NCBI RefSeq assembly: GCF_003432035.1
Contig: NZ_QOHO01000009.1
Location: 1 to 45,554, forward strand
From: Lacrimispora amygdalina
GTDB lineage: Bacteria; Bacillota; Clostridia; Lachnospirales; Lachnospiraceae
Reading direction: 5' to 3'
DNA length: 45,554 nt
Positions 1-8,611 of this stretch are shown here, in pieces. The position numbers and the translations under genes are program-made. Each line of letters begins with the position of its first letter. The first letter of the stretch is position 1. Under the pieces are notes generated by a model that was given only the letters and a program-made list of their open reading frames with translations, did no database searches and had not been told where the DNA came from.

Positions 1-26
1 TGGGAGGATGCAAACTATTTATTCGA

Positions 27-563
27 TTAAATAGATTCATTAATAAAATTTTTCGGTACTGCTTCTGTTGCTTTATCAATAAAAGCAGCAACTTTACTGG
101 AACTTTCCTTCATACCACTATTAACCCAATTTTTTATTACGGCTATACTGCCATATGCGGTAAACGTATACCAATTATCAAATAACTTTTGATCTATATT
201 TTTTACTTCCTTTTTCCATTTTTCAATATTAAAATCATGGCTGATATAAATAATACGTTCTAATAAATCCTTATCCCCATTTTCTGAAAATAATACTTCG
301 CATATATTTCTATTTGCTTTTATATACTTACAAATTTCATATGAAAGTTTTCCACAAACTTCAAGATTTATGGTATGATCCACAACCCGCCTGATTTCTT
401 CATATAACTCATCTTCAATACTTGATAAAAGTTCAAACTGATTCGCATAATGTGAATAAAAAGTATTGCGATTTATATCTGCTTTCTTACATATATCTGT
501 CACTGTAATTTTGCTGATAGGACGCTCTCTCATAAGTTCCAGTAAACTGTTTTTTATAACCAT
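27..563 (-). CDS. TetR/AcrR-family transcriptional regulator, start frameshifted
   Basis: The protein has an N-terminal TetR helix-turn-helix (ISKITVTDICKKADINRNTF, then YSHYANQFELL) followed by an all-helical ligand domain; about 178 residues is near the usual length. The ATG at 563 has no ribosome site and cuts off conserved residues: the same frame upstream reads KKTDQRVRYTK, a typical TetR N-terminus, but has no start codon and meets a stop at once. An ATG at 606 with a good AGGGAG site enters this frame only if the A7 run (590-596) were A6, giving MAYEKTDQRVRYTK. So the gene is either frameshifted, expressed by slippage on the A run, or miscalled there. It is divergent from the membrane protein gene at 766 and probably controls it and itself. 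The ligand is unknown. Confidence 0.85.
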   Translation of the reverse strand: MVIKNSLLELMRERPISKITVTDICKKADINRNTFYSHYANQFELLSSIEDELYEEIRRVVDHTINLEVCGKLSYEICKYIKANRNICEVLFSENGDKDLLERIIYISHDFNIEKWKKEVKNIDQKLFDNWYTFTAYGSIAVIKNWVNSGMKESSSKVAAFIDKATEAVPKNFINESI

Positions 564-661
564 CTTTGTATATCTTACTCGTTGGTCTGTTTTTTTCGTA
601 TGCCATTATATTCTCCCTAAATAAATCAGTAAACGAACAATTAATATATAATTTGTAAGAT

Positions 662-734
662 ATCGAACGCATTGTTATCGAACTGACTGTTGATTAAGTA
701 ACACTGTATCAGTATAATATATTTGAACGTTCGA
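662..734 (+). promoter_or_regulatory. Sigma-A-like promoter with TetR operator-like repeats
   Basis: A TTGATT (-35, 690-695) and TATAAT (-10, 713-718) are separated by 17 bp and point at the gene starting at 766. A perfect 8-bp palindrome GAACGTTC (725-732) lies just downstream of the -10. Direct repeats of ATCGAAC occur at 662-668 and 677-683. Their position between the divergent TetR gene and its neighbour suggests operators; the regulator assignment is inference. Confidence 0.5.
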
Positions 735-765
735 CTCAATCATAATTTTAGCTGGAGGTAAAACA

Positions 766-1758
766 ATGGGAAATATTACAATAGTTCCTGTATGGATAAT
801 TCAAGATATTTTAGTTTTAATTATTGCCACTTTAATGATTTTTTATATAATAGAGAATGAAGAGCGTCCGAAGATTGTATTAATGCAATTTATATGCTTT
901 GTCTTTTTATACGCCTCGGCCTTTGAAAATGTTGCTGTATTTATGGGATCTATAGGGAAAGAAGGTTTTTACTCCTATGGGCGCAGTATCCTAATGATAT
1001 TCAATGTACCATTAACAGTTCCAATTATCGAGTTTCTTATCGTTTACTCAACGTTACGTGTTTTGAAGACGATAAATATACCGTCATGGACGAAACCATT
1101 CATTGCTGGACTTAGTGCTATGATTTTTGATTTTTCACTGGATCCGGTCGCAGTAAAACAGATTTTTCAAACTACAGAAGGAATCATTGGCAGGTGGAGT
1201 TATTACCCACTCCCTGGTGAACCTGTCATTTATGGGGAACCTGTTATGAATTTTACAGGATGGATCTATATAGCCGGATACTGGACTGCATTTATCTTAA
1301 TCGGTGAATGGTGGCATAAACAGAGTGGTTACAGTAGGCTAATTGGTTATCTATATCCGGTTTTGGCTTCCATTCTTTCTCTGATTTGTTTGGTTTCACC
1401 TATATCCAATTTCTTTAATTATATGGGACCATTTTTCACCAGAACTTCTAATATGCAATGGGTAATGTTGATTGCTCTTTCTGTAATTTCAGTGGGAATT
1501 TTAACGTTAGCATTCATCAAACTCTGGGATCGCAAGGTTGTTAGTTCTTTGAATTACAAAAAAGATTTTCCAATTATGTTTACTTTCCTGGGTTTTCCTC
1601 TGGTTAATACCTTATTTTGTGTCATTGGTGGGTACATGGAGATACTATGGCTTGTTGTCCTGGCAGAATTGTTATTATTGATAGGCTGGTGTGGAATTTA
1701 TATTCTGAGTAATAAAGTAATTCCCAAAAGAATAAAGGGCTCCAAACAAGTTGGCTAA
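766..1758 (+). CDS. Polytopic membrane protein, carotenoid-biosynthesis (CruF)-like
   Basis: A 330-residue protein with roughly eight hydrophobic segments and a strong GGAGG ribosome site. A central stretch (IFDFSLDPVAVKQIF, then GRWSYYPLPG, YGEPVMNFTGWI) resembles the conserved core of the CruF/DUF422 carotenoid-biosynthesis membrane family, in which a DPVA helix is followed by a short Tyr/Pro-rich loop and a GxPxxNFxGW helix. The match rests on pattern memory, so treat it as a family-level hint. No carotenoid pathway genes are nearby. Its only close partner is the divergent TetR gene, which makes regulated expression in response to a small hydrophobic compound plausible. An AveC-like membrane enzyme is an alternative. 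Confidence 0.55.
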   Translation: MGNITIVPVWIIQDILVLIIATLMIFYIIENEERPKIVLMQFICFVFLYASAFENVAVFMGSIGKEGFYSYGRSILMIFNVPLTVPIIEFLIVYSTLRVLKTINIPSWTKPFIAGLSAMIFDFSLDPVAVKQIFQTTEGIIGRWSYYPLPGEPVIYGEPVMNFTGWIYIAGYWTAFILIGEWWHKQSGYSRLIGYLYPVLASILSLICLVSPISNFFNYMGPFFTRTSNMQWVMLIALSVISVGILTLAFIKLWDRKVVSSLNYKKDFPIMFTFLGFPLVNTLFCVIGGYMEILWLVVLAELLLLIGWCGIYILSNKVIPKRIKGSKQVG

Positions 1759-1844
1759 ATATTCAATAAGCAACCGTAAGGGCTCGCTGCCTGTGTTGAA
1801 TGTGTAGTGTGTGTGAAGCCTTTAATAGGTATCAAGATTAGAGT

Positions 1845-1885
1845 ATGCCCCCCCTCCTTACCTTTCGGGTTAGGAGGGGGGGCAT
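1845..1885. terminator. Very GC-rich perfect hairpin between convergent genes
   Basis: A 14-bp perfect inverted repeat (ATG C7 TCCT at 1845-1858, AGGA G7 CAT at 1872-1885) encloses a 13-nt loop that can pair further (ACC/GGT). It sits between the convergent genes ending at 1758 and 1905, so it is well placed as a two-way transcription stop. Neither side carries a clear T-tract, so it is not a textbook intrinsic terminator. Confidence 0.55.
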
Positions 1886-1904
1886 CACGCTAATAACGCT
1901 TATT

Positions 1905-3086
1905 TTATTCTATGATTACTTTCAGACTGTTTTCAAAACAATAATTAGATAATTCATTCCCTATACCGGGTAAATCTGGTATTGATATAGATCCATCTAT
2001 TGGCTGATAATCGTGAATACACAGCTTTTTATTATATGGATGCAGATTGTAAACATGATGCTCGTGGATTGTAAAATTAGGTATTGCTGCCTCTAAATGG
2101 AGTGCTACCGCTGTAGAAAGAGGACTGGCACAAACATGAGCTTGTATCCCAATATCATATATATACGCCATATCACATATTTTTTTTGCTTCGGTTAAAC
2201 CTCCGCAATTTCCAATATCAGGCTGAGCTATTTGTATGGAATTATCCTTAAAATATTGCTCAAATCCCCATCTTGTGTAAATCCTTTCACCATGAGCAAT
2301 TGGAATATTAATATTTTTACTAACATAATTATTTAATGAAGGACTTGGTGTTGTTGGCTCTTCATACATAAAAATATGATATCTCTCAACCAGCTTCCCA
2401 AGCTGTACCGCAGACTGAGCATCAAGATACGAATGGTTTTCCATAATAATATCTACATCATCACCCACAGCATTTCGAACTGCTTCGATTCTTTCTGTTA
2501 CCATTTTTATTTTATTTGGTGGAAGCAAACCTGTGGTATCTTCACTGGTTAACCTGTTTCCATACTCATCAAATGTAAAGAAATCTATTTTTATAGCATC
2601 ATAGCCCTCAGATATGGCTTTTTTAGAATATTCCACATATTCTCTCGTTGAAGCTGCTGATAATTTCGTATCACCCCAGCCAAATTGAAGCTGACTGGCA
2701 TAGCACCTTAGTTTATTTCTCAACTTTCCACCTAAAAGTTTGTAAATTGGAACTTCAAAGTATTTACCTTTAATATCCCATAGTGCAATATCAATTGCAG
2801 ATATACCACTGAAAATTACTGGCCCCCCATTTTGCCCCCAAAATGTTGACCTATATAATTTATTCCAAATCACTTCATGGTCAAGAGGATCCATGCCTAT
2901 TATAAGTTTTGCTAAATCTTGTATCATTCCATATGCTGCTGTTGAGCCAACCCCATATGCCATGGCCGCTTCACCATCTCCATAAATTCCTTTATCCGTA
3001 TATATTCTGCAGACGATAGGTCTCCACCCTGGGTTATCTATGGACTTTACATCAACTTGCATCACTTCAACTTTTATGATCTTCAT
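1905..3086 (-). CDS. Enolase-superfamily dehydratase (mandelate racemase-like)
   Basis: A 393-residue protein with an N-terminal capping domain and a C-terminal (beta/alpha)7 barrel. Visible active-site elements are K166-I-D168, metal ligands at E216 (in MENH), E242 (in YEEP) and E267 (in GER), D290 in QPDIGNCGG, and H317 in QAHVCASPL. The GER...QPD...H arrangement is that of acid-sugar dehydratases (galactonate, mannonate or gluconate type) rather than of the Lys/Lys racemases, so loss of water from a sugar acid is the best guess. It is the last gene of the metN-metI-metQ operon, an odd partner for this family. The real substrate may be an amino-acid derivative, or the two functions may simply share control. 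The exact substrate cannot be read from sequence. Confidence 0.85.
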   Translation of the reverse strand: MKIIKVEVMQVDVKSIDNPGWRPIVCRIYTDKGIYGDGEAAMAYGVGSTAAYGMIQDLAKLIIGMDPLDHEVIWNKLYRSTFWGQNGGPVIFSGISAIDIALWDIKGKYFEVPIYKLLGGKLRNKLRCYASQLQFGWGDTKLSAASTREYVEYSKKAISEGYDAIKIDFFTFDEYGNRLTSEDTTGLLPPNKIKMVTERIEAVRNAVGDDVDIIMENHSYLDAQSAVQLGKLVERYHIFMYEEPTTPSPSLNNYVSKNINIPIAHGERIYTRWGFEQYFKDNSIQIAQPDIGNCGGLTEAKKICDMAYIYDIGIQAHVCASPLSTAVALHLEAAIPNFTIHEHHVYNLHPYNKKLCIHDYQPIDGSISIPDLPGIGNELSNYCFENSLKVIIE

Positions 3087-3107
3087 ACTTATCTCCCAGC
3101 TCCTTTT

Positions 3108-3962
3108 TTAGAATCCCGGTACATAACAACCTTTGAATATATTATTTATTTCATCTCTCATTCCATCTGATGTATATGCCTTTATTAAGGCAGCCACCCA
3201 CGGTTCATTTTTTCTATCCGGATTTATAACAAACCCAACCCCGAACTCTGCTAAGTCATCTGATGTACAAATTTCTTTATCTAAAGATATATTGTTACTA
3301 ACCATAAACATCTTTGCACAACAAATTGCATCCACATCTGGTAATGATGAAACTACTTGGTGAACATGAATTTCATTAAATACCAGATTTTTAGGATTTT
3401 CAATTATATCTAATGTTGTAGGTATGGCAACTCCTTCTTGTAATTTTATTAACCCTTGTTGTTCAAGTAAAAGTAATGCCCTTGCCATGTTACTACTGTC
3501 TTGAGGTATTGTAAGTGTGGCTCCATCTGGCAGTTCTTCAACAGTTTTGTATTTATCTGAGTACATCCCAAAAACATTGTAATGTATATAAGGTGTTAAC
3601 ATAAATACATCCTTATCTTTCGATTTATTATACGCATCCATCCATGGCTTATGTTGATGCAAAGATGCATTAATATCTCCATTTAAAACAGCTTCATTCA
3701 TAGTCGTTGCATCCTCTAATACAACTACCTCAACATCATATCCCAGCTCATTCATTTTTTTTATTGCCACTGGATTATTAACCTCATCATAATTGAACGC
3801 AACGCAGGATAAAATTATTTTTTCTCTATCTGTAGTTTCATTCAATGTTACATTTGATTTTACATTTGAAGGTGAATTATTACTAACCGTGCAAGCTGTC
3901 AGCAAAAATATTACTCCCAGTATTAAAGATAAAACCTTGGTTCCACTTCTTATATTTATCAT
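3108..3962 (-). CDS. metQ: MetQ/NlpA-family substrate-binding lipoprotein
   Basis: Extracytoplasmic solute-binding lipoprotein of a methionine-type ABC importer. A basic start, a hydrophobic segment and the lipobox LLTAC give lipid attachment at the Cys that is residue 24 from this start. The NlpA fold follows, including the ASLHQHKPWMDAYN segment typical of MetQ. I chose the ATG at 3962, preceded by AAAGGAG with a long 12-nt gap. A GTG at 3986 would overlap the metI stop but has no ribosome site. It lies between metI and the dehydratase gene on one strand. MetQ relatives bind Met isomers, other amino acids or dipeptides, so the ligand is not certain. Confidence 0.88.
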   Translation of the reverse strand: MINIRSGTKVLSLILGVIFLLTACTVSNNSPSNVKSNVTLNETTDREKIILSCVAFNYDEVNNPVAIKKMNELGYDVEVVVLEDATTMNEAVLNGDINASLHQHKPWMDAYNKSKDKDVFMLTPYIHYNVFGMYSDKYKTVEELPDGATLTIPQDSSNMARALLLLEQQGLIKLQEGVAIPTTLDIIENPKNLVFNEIHVHQVVSSLPDVDAICCAKMFMVSNNISLDKEICTSDDLAEFGVGFVINPDRKNEPWVAALIKAYTSDGMRDEINNIFKGCYVPGF

Positions 3963-3982
3963 ATTTACTATATTCTCCTTTA

Positions 3983-4645
3983 TCACCTTACTTTTTTATA
4001 AACCCGATCCCCGATAAACTGAATTAATATTACTAAAGTCATCAGTACAAAAACTATGGAATACATTACCCTGTCATTAAAACTTTGATATCCATATTGC
4101 AGTGCTGAGGCTCCAAGTCCTCCCGCTCCGATTGCCCCTGCGACAGCAGTCAGATTAAGTACATGTATAATACAAAGAATTAACCCAGAGACAAGAGATG
4201 GAAGTGCAGAAACGACAACTACTTTAAAGATGATTTGAAAATCAGATGCGCCAAAAGATTTTGCTGCCTCAATTAATGCGGGATTTACCTCCTTAAATGA
4301 GTTTTCAAACATTCTCGCCATAAATGGGGTAGATGCTATGGTCAAAGGTACTAAAGCTGATTTCCAGCCTATGCTTGAACCTGTAATAAATCTTGTCAAA
4401 GGTATAATTGAAACCATTAAAATAACAAAAGGAAAGGATCTTATTATACTTATTATAGCATTGAGGGCTATGTTGATAACCTTACTTGGGTGAAGTCCAT
4501 CTTCTCTTGTAATATATATAGTTATTGCAATTACAAATCCGAAAAAAACCGCTAAAAATATTTCTACACAAAGCATTCTTATGGTAGCTAAAAATGACGG
4601 AAGAATGATTCTCTCTAAGATTTCACTCCACGGTAAATATCTCAT
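3983..4645 (-). CDS. metI: MetI-type ABC transporter permease
   Basis: A 220-residue inner-membrane permease with about five transmembrane helices. The EAA loop that contacts the ATPase is visible as EAAKSFGASDFQIIFKVVV; the end LTAVAGAIGAGGLGASALQYGYQSF is highly characteristic of MetI. The start codon overlaps the metN stop as TAATG (4643-4647), giving tight translational coupling. With MetN and MetQ it forms a complete importer. Length and motifs are normal. Confidence 0.92.
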   Translation of the reverse strand: MRYLPWSEILERIILPSFLATIRMLCVEIFLAVFFGFVIAITIYITREDGLHPSKVINIALNAIISIIRSFPFVILMVSIIPLTRFITGSSIGWKSALVPLTIASTPFMARMFENSFKEVNPALIEAAKSFGASDFQIIFKVVVVSALPSLVSGLILCIIHVLNLTAVAGAIGAGGLGASALQYGYQSFNDRVMYSIVFVLMTLVILIQFIGDRVYKKVR

Positions 4646-5625
4646 TACGTCTCCTCCTTATCATTCAAAAGTATCTTTCTATATGAGACATTATTGTGTT
4701 TAAAATAATTTACAAAGTCACTCTCAAAATCTTCAGGAATACCAATCATATATGTATCATACTTATTTTCTTTAAATTGTTCTGTGCTGCTATAAATTAT
4801 AGAATACACATTTTTAAGTTCCACTCCCATTCTGGGCATAAAGTCATTATTATTAATATCTTGCTTAAAAGTAATTCTATAATTACATCCACTTTTAATT
4901 TCTAATTCATCAACACCCGCAAAGCGCTCAAGTGCCGGAGAATATCTCATGAAAACCTCATCAACATGACCATTTTCCACAACATGTCCATCTTCCAGTA
5001 AAATAACATCATCACAAATTTGTCTTACCACAGACATCTGATGCGTTACAACTATTATTGTTATATCTAAACTTTCATTTATCTTTTTTAGTAAATTTAA
5101 GATATCTTTCGTTGTTTTAGGATCAAGAGCTGATGTTGCCTCATCACAAAGCAGTATTTCAGGATTCATAGTCAGAGCCCTTGCAATTGCAACTCTCTGT
5201 TTCTGTCCTCCACTTAGGTTGCGGGTCTTAACATTAATTTTATCCTCTAAACCAGTAAGCTTTAAGAGTTCTTTAACTCTGGCCTGAATTTCCTTTTTGG
5301 GGATATTCCAACAACGCATTGGAAGAGCAATATTATCATATACCGTTTTCCGGTCTATTAAGGAAAAATGTTGGAATATCATACCAATATTTTTCCGAAA
5401 TGAGTTTAATTCTTTTTTACTTAAACTGCTTATTTCAACACCATTAATGGTAACACTCCCACTTTGATAAGACTCAAGTCCATTTATGCATCTTAAGAGA
5501 GTAGATTTTCCTACTCCGCTTTTCCCGACAAGACCACAAATTCGTCCTCTCTCTATAGTGAAAGAAATATCATTTAATATATTTAAAGTTCCGAAACTTT
5601 TGTTTAATAGGTTAATTTTAATCAT
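4645..5625 (-). CDS. metN: MetN-type ABC transporter ATP-binding protein
   Basis: ATPase of the MetNIQ importer, 326 residues. Walker A is GKSGVGKS (about 34-41), the signature is LSGGQKQR and Walker B is ILLCDEATSALD, followed by the H-loop VVTHQ. From about residue 250 it carries the C-terminal NIL (ACT-like) domain that in MetN binds the substrate and switches transport off. It is first in the metN-metI-metQ-dehydratase operon. The roughly 220 bp upstream show no S-box (SAM) riboswitch or T-box that I could recognise, unlike many Firmicute met transport operons, so control may not follow methionine. Confidence 0.93.
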   Translation of the reverse strand: MIKINLLNKSFGTLNILNDISFTIERGRICGLVGKSGVGKSTLLRCINGLESYQSGSVTINGVEISSLSKKELNSFRKNIGMIFQHFSLIDRKTVYDNIALPMRCWNIPKKEIQARVKELLKLTGLEDKINVKTRNLSGGQKQRVAIARALTMNPEILLCDEATSALDPKTTKDILNLLKKINESLDITIIVVTHQMSVVRQICDDVILLEDGHVVENGHVDEVFMRYSPALERFAGVDELEIKSGCNYRITFKQDINNNDFMPRMGVELKNVYSIIYSSTEQFKENKYDTYMIGIPEDFESDFVNYFKHNNVSYRKILLNDKEET

Positions 5626-5849
5626 ATGTTTTTTTGTAATGACACCCCCCTTTCTATAATTTTAAACAATAATTTGTTAATAAATATATTATTTTATATG
5701 CACATTATTGATAATATCATCTTGTTATACATATAGTCCAATTAATAATTCTTATCACAAACATGGAAACTTTTGCTTTTTTTTATATCGCTAAAATGGA
5801 GTTTTTAATCAATTTCCTAGCAAGTATCTATTGACGGTGGAATCTTTTT
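5626..5849. other. Intergenic gap upstream of metN
   Basis: AT-rich spacer between metN and the LysR gene, both on the minus strand. It must contain the operon promoter. I see no convincing riboswitch, strong hairpin or coding remnant. Confidence 0.5.
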
Positions 5850-6716
5850 CTATTTGCATAGTTTTATAAAACTTTTTGCACTTTCTGTAAGGAACTTATT
5901 TTTATGATGAATTATGTAAAACTCTCTTTTAAATTCAATATCCTTTAAATGAAATACACTGATTTCTTTTCTCTCTAAGGCATCTTTCACCAAAAGATAT
6001 GGCAGTATGGAGATTCCCAAATTTTCACCTACTGCCCTGACTATTGCCTGGGTACTGGTGCTTTCCCACGCTGGTGAAATCTCAATGTTATGCATTGTCA
6101 TAATGCTATCAAATATGTTTCTTCCGGCGCTTCCAGACTCTCTCATTATAAAACTTTCATCGCAAAGCTGCGTTAATTCAATCTGATTCTGTTCTGCAAA
6201 CTTATGGTTGATTGCGCAAATTGGAACCAGCTCATCATCACGAAATTTGTATTTTACCAGATAGGAACTGTGGACAAGCTCTTCAATTAAGCCAATATCT
6301 ATTTTATTAGATAAAACGTATTGTTGAATTCTATCAGAATTATCAATCACCACTTTTACTTCCATATGTGGATGCATTCCCTTAAATGCCGATACATATC
6401 CAGGCAACAGATAATTTCCAATTGTAATACTTGTGCCAATGCGAATGACACCTATACCATCAAGATTTTTCACTTCGTTTTCCATATCCTCAAAAAGTCC
6501 AACAATATGTGTTGCATATTGAAGAAAGCGCTTACCGTCTTCTGTTATATAAAGCCTTTTTGCGATACGGTCAAATAACTTAATTCCATAATAATCTTCA
6601 AGTTCAGAAATTGCCAGGCTAATAGATGGCTGCGCAATGTAAAGCTTTTCTCCGGCAGCTGTTGCGCTGCCTGTTTCACAGACTGTGACAAATATTTTAA
6701 GATGTCTGAGCGTCAT
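5850..6716 (-). CDS. LysR-family transcriptional regulator
   Basis: A 288-residue LysR regulator. The N-terminal winged helix-turn-helix is canonical (LRHLKIFVTVCETGSATAAGEKL, then AQPSISLAISELEDYYGIKLFDR), followed by a two-lobe periplasmic-binding-like effector domain. The ATG at 6716 is preceded by AAGGGAG. It is divergent from the chromate transporter pair and the shared 108-bp region holds a perfect inverted repeat, the usual layout for a LysR activator of its neighbours. Effector domains like IVRAVGENLGISILPYLLV are seen in CysB/CynR/CbbR-type members. The inducer is unknown. Confidence 0.9.
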   Translation of the reverse strand: MTLRHLKIFVTVCETGSATAAGEKLYIAQPSISLAISELEDYYGIKLFDRIAKRLYITEDGKRFLQYATHIVGLFEDMENEVKNLDGIGVIRIGTSITIGNYLLPGYVSAFKGMHPHMEVKVVIDNSDRIQQYVLSNKIDIGLIEELVHSSYLVKYKFRDDELVPICAINHKFAEQNQIELTQLCDESFIMRESGSAGRNIFDSIMTMHNIEISPAWESTSTQAIVRAVGENLGISILPYLLVKDALERKEISVFHLKDIEFKREFYIIHHKNKFLTESAKSFIKLCK

Positions 6717-6758
6717 TACTTTCTCCCTTTGTTATAATAAATTTATTATGAACTATAT

Positions 6759-6800
6759 ATTATAATACTATTTTGAATATATAGTTTCAAGTATTATAAT
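6759..6800. promoter_or_regulatory. Perfect 11-bp inverted repeat, probable LysR operator
   Basis: ATTATAATACT (6759-6769) and AGTATTATAAT (6790-6800) are exact reverse complements separated by 20 bp, centred between the divergent LysR and chromate transporter genes. LysR tetramers commonly bind dyads in such regions. The left arm contains TATAAT, so the repeat may also overlap a promoter. Confidence 0.6.
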
Positions 6801-6824
6801 GAATTATAGAGGAGGGCTAAAAAA

Positions 6825-7403
6825 TTGGAAACCAAAACACATATCTACAGAAAACTATTCAGCTCCACATTTTATTTAAGTGCTTTTACCTTTGGCGGCG
6901 GCTTTGTTATCATTCCACTGATGAAAAAAAATTTTGTGGACGATCTTCATTGGATTGAGGAAGATGAAATGCTGAATTTAGCAGCAATTGCACAATCCTC
7001 TCCGGGAGCTGTTGCTGTCAATGCGTCCATACTTTTAGGGTATAAAGTCGCAGGTATATTGGGAGCATTAGTCACAATTTTAGGCACAATACTGCCGCCG
7101 CTTATCATTATTTCAGTTATATCGCTGTTTTACACTGCATTTCGAGACAACACTGTAGTAAATGCTGTTTTGAAAGGGATGCAGGCAGGAGTAGCTGCTG
7201 TTATTGCTGATGTTGTAATTAATCTTGGGAGTAACGTAATTAAGGAAAAGAATATCGTATCGACACTTGTTATGGTGTGTGCCTTTGCTGCAACCTTTTT
7301 CTTCAAAGTGAATGTCATGTACATTATTTTAGTCTGCGGCTGCATTGGGGCAACAAAAATATTAATTCAAGTAAAAAATTCTCCAAAGGATGGTGATAAG
7401 TAA
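6825..7403 (+). CDS. chrA: Chromate (CHR) transporter, N-terminal-type subunit
   Basis: A 192-residue membrane protein of the CHR family, half the length of one-gene ChrA proteins, with the family motifs FGGGFVIIPLM and AQSSPGAVAVNASILLGYKVAG. It starts with TTG at 6825, nine bases after a GAGGAGGG ribosome site. Its stop overlaps the next start as TAATG, so the two half-size subunits are probably made together and form a heterodimer. The family moves chromate or related anions; in anaerobes the natural substrate is often unclear. Regulation is likely by the divergent LysR. Confidence 0.9.
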   Translation: METKTHIYRKLFSSTFYLSAFTFGGGFVIIPLMKKNFVDDLHWIEEDEMLNLAAIAQSSPGAVAVNASILLGYKVAGILGALVTILGTILPPLIIISVISLFYTAFRDNTVVNAVLKGMQAGVAAVIADVVINLGSNVIKEKNIVSTLVMVCAFAATFFFKVNVMYIILVCGCIGATKILIQVKNSPKDGDK

Positions 7404-7966
7404 TGACAATGCTACAACTGTTTTGGAGTTTTTTTCAAATTGGAATGTTCAGCATCGGCGGTGGGATGGCTGCTATGCCTCTTATTCAAAACCAAGTAGT
7501 TGATTTGCATAATTGGCTGACCCTTACAGAGTTTACTGACCTTATTACCATTGCAGAAATGACACCGGGACCCATCGCCATCAATTCCGCTACATTTGTG
7601 GGCATCCGAATTGCAGGTGTTCCGGGTGCTTTAATTGCAACTTTGGGATGTATTCTTCCATCCTGCATCATTGTATCGTTATTAGCTTGGATTTATTTCA
7701 AATACAAAGAATTAACATTAATACAAGGCATCCTCGAAGGGTTAAGACCGGCTGTTGTGGCGCTGATTGCATCTGCTGGTCTATCTATTTTTACTTTGGC
7801 TATATGGGGGAAAGGCGGATTTTCTATAAATGTGCAGTCTATCAATTATATTTCGCTGCTACTCTTTAGTGTGGCCGTATTTATACTGCGCAAGTGGAAA
7901 CCAAATCCTATTTTTGTAATGGTTGGCTCAGGCATAATTGGCGGAACCGTTTATTTATTGATGTAA
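7403..7966 (+). CDS. chrA: Chromate (CHR) transporter, second subunit
   Basis: A 187-residue partner of the preceding gene, with the same family signatures in diverged form: FSIGGGMAAMPLIQ near the N-terminus and AEMTPGPIAINSATFVGIRIAGVPGA. About five or six hydrophobic segments are visible. The start codon overlaps the upstream stop by one base, giving coupled translation. Paired short CHR proteins are common in Firmicutes and replace one fused protein elsewhere. Function as above: anion (chromate or sulfate-like) movement across the membrane. Confidence 0.9.
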   Translation: MTMLQLFWSFFQIGMFSIGGGMAAMPLIQNQVVDLHNWLTLTEFTDLITIAEMTPGPIAINSATFVGIRIAGVPGALIATLGCILPSCIIVSLLAWIYFKYKELTLIQGILEGLRPAVVALIASAGLSIFTLAIWGKGGFSINVQSINYISLLLFSVAVFILRKWKPNPIFVMVGSGIIGGTVYLLM

Positions 7967-7979
7967 GGAGGGGCAGACT

Positions 7980-8516
7980 ATGAAATTACGAATACGAAAA
8001 GGTTTATTTTCTTGGAAGCTGCAAGACGAGAACGGTGCTACTTTGGCAAAAATTTGCAACAAAAAGCTTGGAGGGTCAGCAAAAAAAATAATTGACGCAA
8101 AGGGGAATACAATATTTACCACAGATATTGTAAACTTGCCAAAACAAACAGAAAGCTGGAATCGTGCGGACTCAAGAAAGTATATGATCTATAAAGATAC
8201 ACAGCCGGTAGCAACTGCAAATCTTTTCTTTGCAACAAATCCAGAACGGACTAAAACACAGAGCTTTACTTTATGCCCTCCTAAGGCAGATAAAATGGAG
8301 GTTGAATCTTCATATGGAATATGGGTAGTTCAGCGGCAAAAGAACAATGGATTAAACATTACCCATGATGATACTTCTATTGGAATTATATCTCCATTTT
8401 TTTCGTTTAAGCCTATTTTTTTAGAACTTTCAGAAAAATACGAAATAACATTTTGGGCTAGTATCTATATGCTTGTAGAGTATATGATGCATGAAGATGA
8501 TCTTATCGTGATTTAG
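7980..8516 (+). CDS. Tubby/LURP-one-like protein
   Basis: A 178-residue soluble protein starting 13 bp after the second CHR gene, with an AAGGAGG site, so it belongs to the same operon. The N-terminus (LRIRKGLFSWKLQDENGATLAKI, then AKGNTIFTTDIV) and an overall run of short beta strands around one C-terminal helix (YEITFWASIYMLVEYMM) resemble the tubby C-terminal/LURP-one fold. In bacteria that fold is of unknown function and may bind phospholipid. No signal peptide or transmembrane helix is evident. Linkage to a membrane transporter is consistent with membrane association, but that is inference. Confidence 0.55.
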   Translation: MKLRIRKGLFSWKLQDENGATLAKICNKKLGGSAKKIIDAKGNTIFTTDIVNLPKQTESWNRADSRKYMIYKDTQPVATANLFFATNPERTKTQSFTLCPPKADKMEVESSYGIWVVQRQKNNGLNITHDDTSIGIISPFFSFKPIFLELSEKYEITFWASIYMLVEYMMHEDDLIVI

Positions 8517-8611
8517 TAATTTACAGTATAAAAGCCTGCTGAAAGTCTGAGCATATCTTCTGTTAATATAGACGAGGAGCCATCTTGGGCATTGATAAAT
8601 AATAAAGAAAC

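Noticed and set aside
5626-5849. Possible SAM riboswitch or T-box ahead of metN
   Set aside because: None of the conserved sequence blocks or stems of either class could be recognised by eye.
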